Shown here: in pieces, positions 36,101 through 45,184 of the stretch
Layout of the letters: every line of letters begins with the position of its first letter
Numbering within the stretch: position 1 is the first letter of the stretch
Assembly: GCF_905475395.1 (NCBI RefSeq)
Contig: NC_058342.1
Location: forward strand, 32,384,140-32,448,139
Reading direction: 5' to 3'
From: Chrysoperla carnea
Lineage: Eukaryota; Arthropoda; Insecta; Neuroptera; Chrysopidae
Length of the DNA: 64,000 nucleotides
Position numbers and translations under genes: made by a program
The notes under the pieces: model-generated
What the model was told of the DNA's origin: nothing
Database searches by the model: none
The model's input: the letters and a program-made list of their open reading frames with translations, nothing else

Positions 36101-39100
36101 AAATTAATCTAGGAAATTGCGGTAAATATCGAAATTTATAATTTTAGCATTTTATCTAATTTTGAAAGATTTAACAATAATACGAGTATAATGGCAAAGG
36201 GAAAAAACATGCCAAGTCACTCATAATATAAAAAAAGGTTTTAAAGTGATTGTAAACCTACAGTATTGTAAAAAAGTTTTGGTTTATTGCACGGTACATA
36301 CATATTAATCAAATACATGCTTTGTACTCAAATAATGTGATTTTTTTTAACTTTATAATACCACGCAACTATAAAAATATATAATATATTGTGTGCAAGT
36401 GATGCTTATAAATTTGATAATATAGATATCTCTCTTCAATCATTAATACACTAACTATAGTCGCCTCTGTTCATAAAAAAATTGGATCTTCGATGAACTC
36501 ATAATTAAATTAAAATTTTGTTTTGATATCATCGACAACCTTATATTTTTATGGTATTAAAGCGGTAGCAGTATTCGTTTTGGCGCCGCTTTCGCCAGTT
36601 CTAAGACGGGCCTTATCTGAATCTTTGAACGACGGATCTGTTAAAGATTACACCGACAGACAGATCAAACTTTACTAAATATTGAAATAATTAAAAACGT
36701 TAATTAACTTTCTCCAATCACCATTTTAAATTTTTAGCTCTTAAAACAATAATTAATACGGATATTACCCAAACAATACAATTATATTAATTTAGTAATT
36801 AACATATTTCAAAATAAATAAAAAACTTGCGAGTAGCAGAGCTCCATCATTAAGGTCATATTTTCCTTTCATTATAGGTACTACCAGTTATCGAATATAT
36901 ATATCGAGGTATACTAAGTTTAGTTCCAATTTTGTAACGCTTAAAAATATTAATGCTACCAACAAAATTTTGATATTGGTGTTCATAAAATCAATTAATT
37001 AGTCTTTTTTCGGTTGTCTGTCTGTCTGTCTGTAAACACGATAATTAAAAGACGGAAAGGTGGTTGTTTCGGACAGTTTGTTAAAAAACTAATGTAATAA
37101 AATGAATAAAAAATATCTTGGGTCTTTGTCCAACTTATTACTGTGTGTCCGAAACAGTAATGAATCGTAATTGATGAAAAGAAAAGGACAATTTCGGAAT
37201 AATTAGATTCAATGCGGGATAATTTCAGTGACTGAACGGAATAAAAATGTTGGCTCTACTGTCAGATTCATAAAATATCTCGAAAATTACTCATTTAATG
37301 GTCAAATAAACATGATTTTTGTAATTTTCGGGTCAAAATTACCATATAAACTTAGTTTTATCGAAATCGGGAAAAAAAATTTTTTTTACACTTTTTGCAA
37401 TTTGTAAAAATCGAAAAAATTCAAAAAAACACAATTTTTGTAATTTTTGGTTGGGTTGGGTTGGGTTGGGTTAGGTTGGGTTAGGTTGGGTTAGGCTGGG
37501 TTAGGTTGGGTTAGGTTGGGTTAGGTTGGGTTAGGTTGGGTTAGGTTGGGTTAGGTTGGGTTAGGTTGGGTTAGGTTGGGTTAGGCTGGGTTAGGCTGGG
37601 TTAGGCCGGGTTAGGTTGGGTTGGGATGAGTGTGGGAGTGGGAGTGGGTGTGGGAGTGGGAGTGGGAGTGGGAGTGGGAGTGGGAGTGGGAGTGGGAGTT
37701 GGAGTGGGAGTTGGAGTGGGAGTGGGAGTGGGAGTTGGAGTGGGAGTGGGAGTGGGAGTGGGAGTGGGAGTGGGAGTTGGAGTGGGAGTGGGTGTGGGTG
37801 TGGGAGTGGGTGTGGGTGTGGGAGTGGGAGTGGGTGTGGGTGTGGGTGTGGGTGTGGGAGTGGGAGTGGGAGTGGGAGTGCTAGTGGGAGTGGGAGTGGG
37901 AGTGGGAGTGGGAGTGGGAGTGGGAGTGGGAGTTGGAGTGGGATCGGGTGTGGGTGTGGGAGTGGGAGTGGGAGTTGGAGTGGAAGTTGGAGTGGAAGTT
38001 GGAGTGGAAGTTGGAGTGGGTGTGGGAGTGGGAGTGGGAGTGGGAGTTGGAGTGGTAGTTGGAGTTGGAGTGGTAGTTGGAGTGGGAGTGGGAGTGGGAG
38101 TGGGAGTGGGAGTGGGAGTGGGAGTGGGTGTGGGAGTGGGAGTGGGAGTGTTAGTGGGAGTGGGAGTGGGAGTGGGAGTGGGAGTGGGAGTGGGAGTGGG
38201 AGTGGGAGTGGGAGTGGGAGTGGGAGTGGGAGTGGGTGGGGGAGTGGGAGTGGGTGGGGGAGTGGGAGTGGGAGTGAGAGTGGGAGTGGGAGTGGGTTGG
38301 GTTTTTTTTCAATTTTATTGAAAAACACAATTTTTGGAATTTTTGTTTGGGTTGGGTTGGGTTGGGTTACTTTGGGTTAGGCTGGGTTAGGCTGAGTGTG
38401 GATTTGGGTGTGGGTGTGGGTGTTGATGTGGTTGTGGGTGTGGGTGTGGGTGTGGGTGTGGGTGTGAGTTGAGTTGGGTTTTTTTTCAATTTTATTGATC
38501 ATTTATAATGAATTTTTCCATACAATCTCAGTTTTCGCCCCCCCCCCCCCCAGATAATTTTGTAATATTAATAATTAAAACTTAATTTTTATTAATAGTT
38601 GTGATGGACTGTTGTAGTGCATGGTATATGCATGAAGGAAGTACACTCAGCCTTTGAAATTGAGGAGCTGATAAATGAAATTATCAGCGGAAAGGTGGTA
38701 AAACACATATATGGTATGACAATGGGCCTAAGTGTGTCCTTCGTGGACAGCCAATATACCTTAACCTAACCTAAAATGGATTTATAATGCATTGCTGACT
38801 TTCGATACAGTGCATAAGTCTATATTTTCTAAAAAAACCTAAAAAATATCCTCTTTTATTTTTGAACTTATTTTTACATAACGAAACATTCTTTTTCAAG
38901 GTCGTATATGTTTTAATTATGAGTCATCAACTTACACAAACATGGAATCATCAGCTTTCTCAAGCCAATGAGAGGCTAAAACTGGCTGTGACTGTCAAGA
39001 GTGCTCGTTAAAAATTTTAATCGTAATCATTAATAAACAGTACTTGATCTCAAAAATTAGCATCGTTTAAATAGCATTTTTTTGTGGTCGTGGGAAATAT

Positions 39101-39613
39101 TTTTTAAACAGAATTTAATTCATCATTGTCAAGGTCGGTGGAGTATCCCAAGGGATCTTATTAACATTATACGATTGTTGAATTCCTGATATACAGATAT
39201 TGTTTTCAATTCGAAAATCAAATAGGGTATTCCACTATTTTTGAAAAAGTACTTCAAAATGTTGATTTTGATAATAAAAAGCCACCAAAAATTTATTTCG
39301 GAACAATACACAAACTTTCTTGCCAAAAACTTAAATTTTAAACATTTTTTAAATTGTCAAAAACGCGGGCATCAAATCAATTCCAGAAATTTATTACATG
39401 TACGTAATTCAAAAATGTGAAATCAAAAAAATTTGAGTACTTACTCGATCATAAGAACAACATTGTTACCAATCCTTCGATGACATTGGCCCCAAATTGG
39501 TATTGCATCTTGGGTAATATTGACGTAACTATATTGCACTGTGCCATTTATAACAGCCGTTTGCATCAGGTAATGGCCTTGGATATCAGGTGGAAAATAA
39601 CATTCACCATAAC
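27134..39613 (-). CDS. conserved insect cysteine-rich extracellular protein, function unknown (5' exon not found)
   Basis: Minus-strand exons: 39613-39445, 31886-31705, 31634-31440, 31125-31016, 30939-30779, 30063-29905, 29317-29010, 28672-28469, 28177-28067 and, less surely, 27255-27134. All have GT-AG borders and phases that agree, giving about 572 residues. The mature N-terminus reads [20 protein letters not shown], then [17 protein letters not shown]. Many spaced Cys and motifs such as [21 protein letters not shown] and [11 protein letters not shown] look like tandem disulfide-bonded modules. From memory this is the insect family annotated with DUF7042, DUF7043, DUF7044 and DUF7045 domains. 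A Thr/Ser/Asn/Pro-rich stretch precedes the end (exon 28177). The final exon, chosen because CAG at 27256 gives the right phase, ends in a modest hydrophobic run, FLLIFKF; membrane or GPI attachment is possible but unproven. The signal-peptide exon must lie right of 39613. Confidence 0.85.
28236..28358 (-). repeat. dispersed repeat family A, copy 2 (partial)
   Basis: This is the 5' part of family A in inverted orientation: GACGGACAACTGGAAATGGA, TTACAAACTTGGGACTAAA and GACATACAGGGTAT. It sits in an intron of the cysteine-rich protein gene. Confidence 0.65.
28770..28985 (+). repeat. dispersed repeat family B, copy 2
   Basis: It matches 9390-9610 and 32145-32340. This copy joins the ACTCACAATAGATAAGG part to the GTAGTACGTAGTATTATTTG part and the ACTATGGTAAAACC part, directly next to the donor of exon 29010. 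Confidence 0.6.
29318..29904. other. intron with atypical composition
   Basis: This 587-bp intron of the cysteine-rich protein gene is less AT-rich than its neighbours. It gives an accidental 204-codon minus-strand frame that runs in from the preceding exon. The protein shows no family features, so I treat it as transposon-derived intron sequence. Confidence 0.4.
32145..32340 (+). repeat. dispersed repeat family B, copy 3
   Basis: It contains GTAGTACGTAGTATTATTTG, GGTATTTGCAGTTCCTTTGC and ACTATGGTAAAACCTACTTT. Part of it recurs in reverse at 54050-54115. Confidence 0.6.
32996..33582 (-). repeat. TTAA-flanked MITE-like family D, copy 1
   Basis: Inverted copy: ATATGCAAGGATTTAATAAT at the left, GTGCAATAAACCAAAACG and ACAATACTGTA at the right. 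It is in the large intron of the cysteine-rich protein gene. Confidence 0.75.
34897..35385 (-). repeat. dispersed repeat family A, copy 3
   Basis: A nearly full inverted copy running from ACAAGTGAAACC through CACGGGTAAACAATGATG and TTACAAGATGGG to AACATGGGACTAAACT. Confidence 0.75.
35936..36094. repeat. fold-back element with CAAGTAGTCAT arms
   Basis: TATTTCGACTGCCAAGTAGTCAT (about 35951-35973) and ATGACTACTTGGTAGTCGAAATA (36058-36080) are near-perfect inverted copies, with about 85 bases between them. The short plus-strand frame across it is not a gene. Confidence 0.75.
36236..36563 (+). repeat. family D, copy 2 (3' truncated)
   Basis: It starts at TTTTAAAGTGATTGTAAACC and breaks off after CAACCTTATATTTTTATGG. 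Confidence 0.75.
36888..37046 (+). repeat. family A, copy 4 (5' part)
   Basis: AGGTATACTAAGTTTAGTTC through GTTGTCTGTCTGTCTGTCTG, then truncated. Confidence 0.65.
37446..38480 (+). repeat. composite G-rich array: (TTAGGTTGGG)n and (GTGGGA)n
   Basis: 37446-37625 is a decamer array of TTAGG alternating with TTGGG (a few AGGCT variants). 37626-38301 is a hexamer array GTGGGA with GTTGGA and GTGGGT variants. 38340-38395 returns to GGGTT/TTAGG, and 38396-38475 is GTGGGT. Both hexamer blocks end in GGGTTTTTTTTCAATTTTATTGA, and both pentamer blocks are preceded by AAACACAATTTTTGnAATTT, so the whole is two unequal copies of one composite unit. All G is on the plus strand for over 1 kb. The long Gly/Ser, Gly/Val and Pro/Leu frames here are by-products. 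Confidence 0.95.
38538..38552 (+). repeat. poly-C tract
   Basis: A run of about 14 cytosines just after the G-rich array. It is likely length-variable. Confidence 0.9.
38585..38775 (+). mobile_element. 5'-truncated SINE (same family as 8702-8984)
   Basis: It matches the SINE body and tail from ATTAATAGTTGTGATGG through TCATCAGC-type sequence to AGTGTGTCCTTCGTGGACAG and CCTTAACCTAACCTAA. The tRNA head is missing. Confidence 0.85.
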
Positions 39614-39710
39614 CTGAAACCAAAAAAAAAAAACAACATTAGATTAGACTAAAAAACTTAAGAGTAACTGTATTTCGCATTAACTCCAATCTTTCAACTG
39701 AAGTTTTGAT

Positions 39711-40298
39711 TAAGGAGATAGTAAATCTACAGTATTGTAAAAAAGTTTTGGTTTATTGTACGGTACATGCATATAAACCAAATGCTTTGTGGTCAAATAA
39801 TGAATTATTTTAGCTTTACAATACCACGCAACTACAAAAATATATAATATATTGTGTGCAAGTGCTGCTTATAAATTTGATAATATAAATATCGCTCTTC
39901 AATCATTAATACTCTAAGTATAGTCATCTCTGTTCATCAAATGATGGATCTTCGATGAACTCATAATTAAATTAAAATTTAGTTTTGATATCATCGACAA
40001 CCTCATATTTTGATGGTAGGTATTATTATAAACTACAAGATTGTCTAAATATTTTTGATAGTTTTTTATCACACTCTCTAGATTTTTTGATATAGAAATA
40101 TCCAATTGAAAATGATAACCTCTATGATTCATCATGTTTTCAGCCAACTTTGAATGATAAAATAACAACAAAAAGCCCGTTGACCTAGGAATTTTTTGTG
40201 ATTTTTGTAAACTTTGTTAATCAAAAAATGTATTTATAAAGTTTCATTGAAATCCCTAGTATTATTAAATCATTGCATCCATCTTCTTAACAAGCTAA
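39711..40298 (+). repeat. family D, copy 3 (near full length)
   Basis: It starts at TTAAGGAGATAGTAAATC and ends near TATTATTAAATCATTGCATCC. It lies just beyond the first recovered exon of the cysteine-rich protein gene. Confidence 0.75.
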
Positions 40299-41714
40299 GT
40301 TGGGAAGCTGGCAAATTCTTGACCTTTATTAAAAGGCAAAATACAAATTTACAAAAATCGAATACGAAATTTTTTGGCGACGGATGCGCTCGTATGTGCT
40401 CTTCTATGTAACATGTAGTGTTCTCCACGCTCAATGAATAATAGAGTTTTTATGTAAATAAAAACTAAAGTTACAAATTGCATGTTAAATGTTCATAAAA
40501 CCGACATATAAGGAAACGTTTTTAGCACACATTTCAAAAAAAAAAAAAAAAAATTGCAATCCATCTCAGTCTGTACCATTCCATAGATACAAATTTATCT
40601 ATATTGTGTCTCTCTCACTCAAATCCAACGAATAATAATGTACAATTGTTTGTCATGGTGTTACGGATTATAAAAGAAGATGTTTCATAGTTTTATCGTA
40701 GCGCGATTTTAAACAACAAAAGAAATAATCAAGGCTATTTTTATTCCGTGCAGAATAGATTTCAAATTAAATCTTATTATTTATTCACTTTGCATATTAC
40801 ATATAAAGTACGCAGGGTTGTCTTTAAGGGAGTAAGTCAGTACTGGATTAAGCCAGCGCGGGGCCTGTAGCAAATTCTGCCAAGGGGCCCTTGGTTTGCT
40901 TTAGATTCTCAAGTTTAGAGTGTTAAATAAAACACAACTGCTACAAATATACTTTTCTGGATTTAATATGGGCACATTTAGAGACACCACTTTCAAAATC
41001 GACTTCTTTAAGCAAATTAAGAAACGGATTCGATTAGGGCGCCCCAAAACTTTCCAACAGCACAAAGACAATTCATTGAATTCATATAAATTGTAATTTA
41101 TGAACCGGTATTAACATAAACTTTTAGCAATTTAAATAAAGAATTACTAAAAAAAAAAATTAAAATTTTTTATAATCACTTCCGCTTTTAAATTTTGTGT
41201 AGTGATTTGTAACGTACAGTAATAGAAGATATAATAATCATTATACATAAATTTATTGAATGTTCGATGGAATTCCTTTGCTAATAAATGTCCAAAAAAA
41301 AAGACTGAAAATTATTCCACAAAAACTTTTATTCTCAAGTTTCCTGTTGTTGAATCTACGTGTTCTAAAACGAATATTAAGGCATTACTACCATTATCAG
41401 ACGAAGTTCGTACGAAAATTGAATCAATAACTACTTTTTGAAGTGAAAACTTCTATAAGGGCGTTAAAATCTTCAACATGCTATGAATATAGCAACAGGT
41501 ATAACATCGTAACCTAGGAAACTAAAACTTTTTTCAATCGAAAAAACGACACCTATGTAAAAATAATTAAATCTGTATAATTATCTATTAACTAAATGAT
41601 TCTGATCTTTGGTAACTTCTGACTACTGTTCATAGATGGCGTTTTCTATACACACGTTAATAATTTCAATTTACAAAATTATATGAAATTATAATTATTC
41701 ATAGTATAATTAAG
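40299..41714. other. no gene seen
   Basis: AT-rich sequence with a poly-A run (about 40538-40554). The short frame at 41256-41441 has no recognisable features. The signal-peptide exon of the cysteine-rich protein gene could be here or further right, but I could not find it. Confidence 0.5.
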
Positions 41715-42245
41715 TAAGGTGATTGTAAACCTACAGTATTGTAAAAAAGTTTCTGTTTATTGCACGGTACATACATCCTAAGCCAAATACATCCTTTGTA
41801 GTCAATTAATGTGTTATTTTTGGCTTTACAATACCACGCAACTACAAAAATATATAATATATTGTGTGCAAGTGAGGCTTATAAATTTGATAATAAAGAT
41901 ATCTCTCTTCAATCATTAATACACTAACTATAGTCGCCTCTGTTCATAAAAAAATTGGATCATCGACAACCTTATATTTTTATGGTATTTTTATAAACTA
42001 CAAGATTGTTTAAATAATTTAAATAGTTTTTTATCACAATTATAGATTTTTTGATATAGAAATATCCAATTGAAAAGGATAACCTATATGATTCATCATT
42101 CAACTTTGAACGATAAAATAAAAATTAAAAAGCCCAATGACCTAGGAATTTTTTGTGATTTTTGTAAACTTTGTTAATCGAAAAATGTATTTATAAAGTT
42201 TTATTGAAATCCCTAGTATTATCCAATCCTTGCATATCTCCTTAA
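41715..42245 (+). repeat. TTAA-flanked MITE-like family D, copy 4 (reference copy)
   Basis: A complete copy of about 530 bp from TAAGGTGATTGTAAACCTAC to TTGCATATCTCCTTAA. The two termini (GGTGATTG and, inverted, GGAGATATG) are weak inverted repeats. TTAA abuts the ends in most copies, as expected for a TTAA-specific transposase such as piggyBac. Internal landmarks are TTTATTGCACGGTACATACA, CAATACCACGCAACTA and AATATATAATATATTGTGTG. Nine copies occur in 33-60 kb. Confidence 0.8.
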
Positions 42246-43592
42246 AAAATATAGATATATATGAATTCAACTGAATTAGTATAGTTTTGAGAATAATTTT
42301 TCAACATGTTTCTTATCTTAGTTAATGTTTAAAATAAGTATAAAGTTTCATCAATAATTTAAGGTTCCTGTTTAAAATTACATAAACATAGCTGTTTGAT
42401 TGTCTTTTAAAATATAATATTATTGATAAATTAGATATACACTAATTATAATTACTAATTATAAATATTTTGTCAACATATATCCGTTACAACTAAGTAT
42501 TTAGACAGAAACAATTGTCATTATAATTATTGAATTTATCCGCCATAAAATCTTGTGTTTTTATATATTTTAGAGAAAAAAATACAACTGTAAATGGAAT
42601 TGAATCCCATGAAACGTGTAAATTACCTTATTGTCCAGAAGCTGGAGGTATTTGAAATGTGAGAATTTGATTTCTTGTTCAGTAAAGCTTGGATCTTTCC
42701 AGAAACCCTGTTGGTATTTTTATTTTATACTCTCTCCTGCATAGAATAAAGTACTCATTTTTGAACCAATTAAAGCAACCCTAGGTTTTTTTGGATTATT
42801 TAACGCCAAAAAAGCACTAGTGATTTTTTCGTAAAGTTCATCGTTTTCTAGATATTAACAGTTTAATGTTTGAAAAAACTTCAAAAAGGCCATTTTCAAA
42901 ACTAAAAATTAAATTTTTGAGTTTATCAAAGTCCAAAATAATTTTTGAACATCCATTATTAAAATTTTGAAGAACAATTACAGGTTACTTCATTCTACAG
43001 GCTCTTTCATCGTGTCAACAGTGATTCGATAATATTTCGTTTCGTGATGAGCGATTTGCTTCCACGTTCTGTACATGCGTCAAAAATTTCGCGTGTTAAA
43101 TTCAACTCTTAATTACTCTTCAGAACTTTAAAAAATAGCTTGAAAACGATTACGAAAAAATCACAAGGGGTCTTTTTACGTGAAATGACCCAATATTTTG
43201 ACTGTTTCTAAGAAAGGCGAGGAAAGGTAACAAATTAGACCGATAGGGTTTCTGGAATTATACGGGATATTAATCTACAAGCTTTCTTGAGCTTGTATCA
43301 AAAGACAGAATGCAGTAACCACATTTTGCATACTCAAGAACCTTCAGCGCCTGCACTATTTTTATTAAGTTTACCATATTGATTTTACAGTTGAATACAC
43401 TTAACAACAAATTATAATACCTATGTCTTTTTCGTTCCCTACTTAAAAATGTCACAAAAAATTATAGTTGAGTATCTCGTTAATTCGTTACTTTTATACA
43501 TCCTGTAAAGATTTTTCCATTTATGAACATTATTAGGTTTTTTAGGATCCCATATTCAAAACATAGTTTGAAAATTTTTTGAGTCGCACGCG
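42246..43592. other. no gene seen
   Basis: AT-rich sequence. At the right edge, read on the minus strand, GCGTGCGAC next to the LTR is the only trace of the LINE that the LTR element interrupted. Confidence 0.5.
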
Positions 43593-44159
43593 ATTAATAT
43601 CTTGTAGACCAGATATTTAAATAAAAATTTATTTATTTAATTAAATTTACAATTTAAGTTACACTTGTACAAAATTAAAGTAACAACAATTAAAAATAAA
43701 TATTTTAATGAAACGAATTATTTAACAATCCGAACGTATGTCAAACGATTGTAATAATAAGTATTATTGAAACAAAGATATCCGAACCCGAACATACGTC
43801 AAAAAGTTTGGATACTAAGTATATTTTACATTAGATAGTTTACTTTATATATGCTTTTAAAATACTGCTTAGTACTTAAGAGATGTATTTTAAAAGATCC
43901 TTTTTGTATATGATCCTTTGTACATCACTTTAGACCGTCCAGATGTTTTAACATTAATATTATTAAAGGTCAACTTTCTCGTTATATTTAAAGGACAGTT
44001 TTCTGAGAAATATTTGAGTATAGCAATATTTAAAATAAACTTTCTAAAATAACTCTTCTAATTTATGTTAACTAATAAACCTTTTCGTATTATGCACATG
44101 TTGCATTATATTTTGGTTTTAAGTAAAAAAAAAATATAAGTAATAGGGAATATATAATT
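43593..44159 (-). repeat. 3' LTR
   Basis: 567 bp, identical to the copy at 48311-48877. The polypurine tract AAGAAGGGAGG borders it at 44160-44170. Confidence 0.95.
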
Positions 44160-44319
44160 CCTCCCTTCTTAGAATGAACTTCCGTTGTTTACAAGGTAGT
44201 TCGATCAACATAAAGCATTGGTATTGATATTCCAACCATTTCTAATTGAGTTCGATAAATTGCAGGTATTGGCACAGTTTGTGTTTTATGAAAATCCTTG
44301 GACCATACTTTAGAAAATA

Positions 44320-45065
44320 TAAATTATGCCAGTTCCAAATCTGTTGTATTTTCCAAATCTTCTATATTTTCTAGGTGTAGATGTTTATTTTTATTGAATA
44401 ATATTTGTTCCACTTCGATATTAGTATATGTAGTTTCCAATGTTCCATATAGTATACCATTCATATCCATATAACATTGTTTCAGGGTAATATGAAGTTT
44501 ACCAACAAAATTGGTAATGTTTTTTCCACATGACGAACTAATATTTAAACCGGTATTTGTAAAAATTATAAAATGATTAGTAATTAGTTCTAATATAATA
44601 TTCATTTCTGTCTGCTAACAAATGCAGTGTCCAATACGATTTTCCAGTATTTCCATTTCACATGTATTAAGTTTTCTGTTATGAAGTTGTGTTGGGTAAC
44701 AAATGTAGAGTCTAGTTCTATTCTTTTGTAATTATTATTTCTTATAAATGAATATTCGTTGGGATTATGTAGGATTAAATTAGTTTCGGGATTTATTTTA
44801 CTATAATTTGTAGGGATAGGATATATAATCGTTAAGGTAAAGTTAGCTGAATTTAATGCTTTCTATTTTAATAACTCATATACATGTTCTAAGTTGATTA
44901 GAATATTATGTTTATCTAACTAATTTTAATTAATTTCAATTCGTTATAACTCAAAATTTGTCTAGAAATAACGTTTTCTGTAGCTACTCGAATACAAGTA
45001 ATTATGTTGTCTATGTGCTGTTGACCAAAATATCTAGCTTGAAACCGAATTAAAAAATTATGATT
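44320..45065 (-). pseudogene. broken env-like region of the LTR element
   Basis: Downstream of integrase, minus-strand frames carry pieces that resemble insect errantivirus envelope (ISRQILSYNELKLI near 44970; a 93-codon frame at 44605-44324 with GLNISSSCGKNI). At least two in-frame stops and a frame break separate them. It is not a functional envelope gene. Assignment is by position and weak similarity from memory. Confidence 0.5.
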
Positions 45066-45184
45066 GTAAGATTTGTTATTTATTTATTTATTTTATTTTT
45101 TTCTTAAATTCAATACGAATAGTCCTTGAGCAGTGCTAATATCTTTATATGTCGTTATCTGTTGTTTCACATAATTCAAATCGA

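Noticed and set aside
37591..38380. Long Pro/Leu, Gly/Ser and Gly/Val open frames over the G-rich array
   Set aside because: They arise in several frames at once because the hexamer repeat has no stops. There is no start context, no domain and no splice logic.
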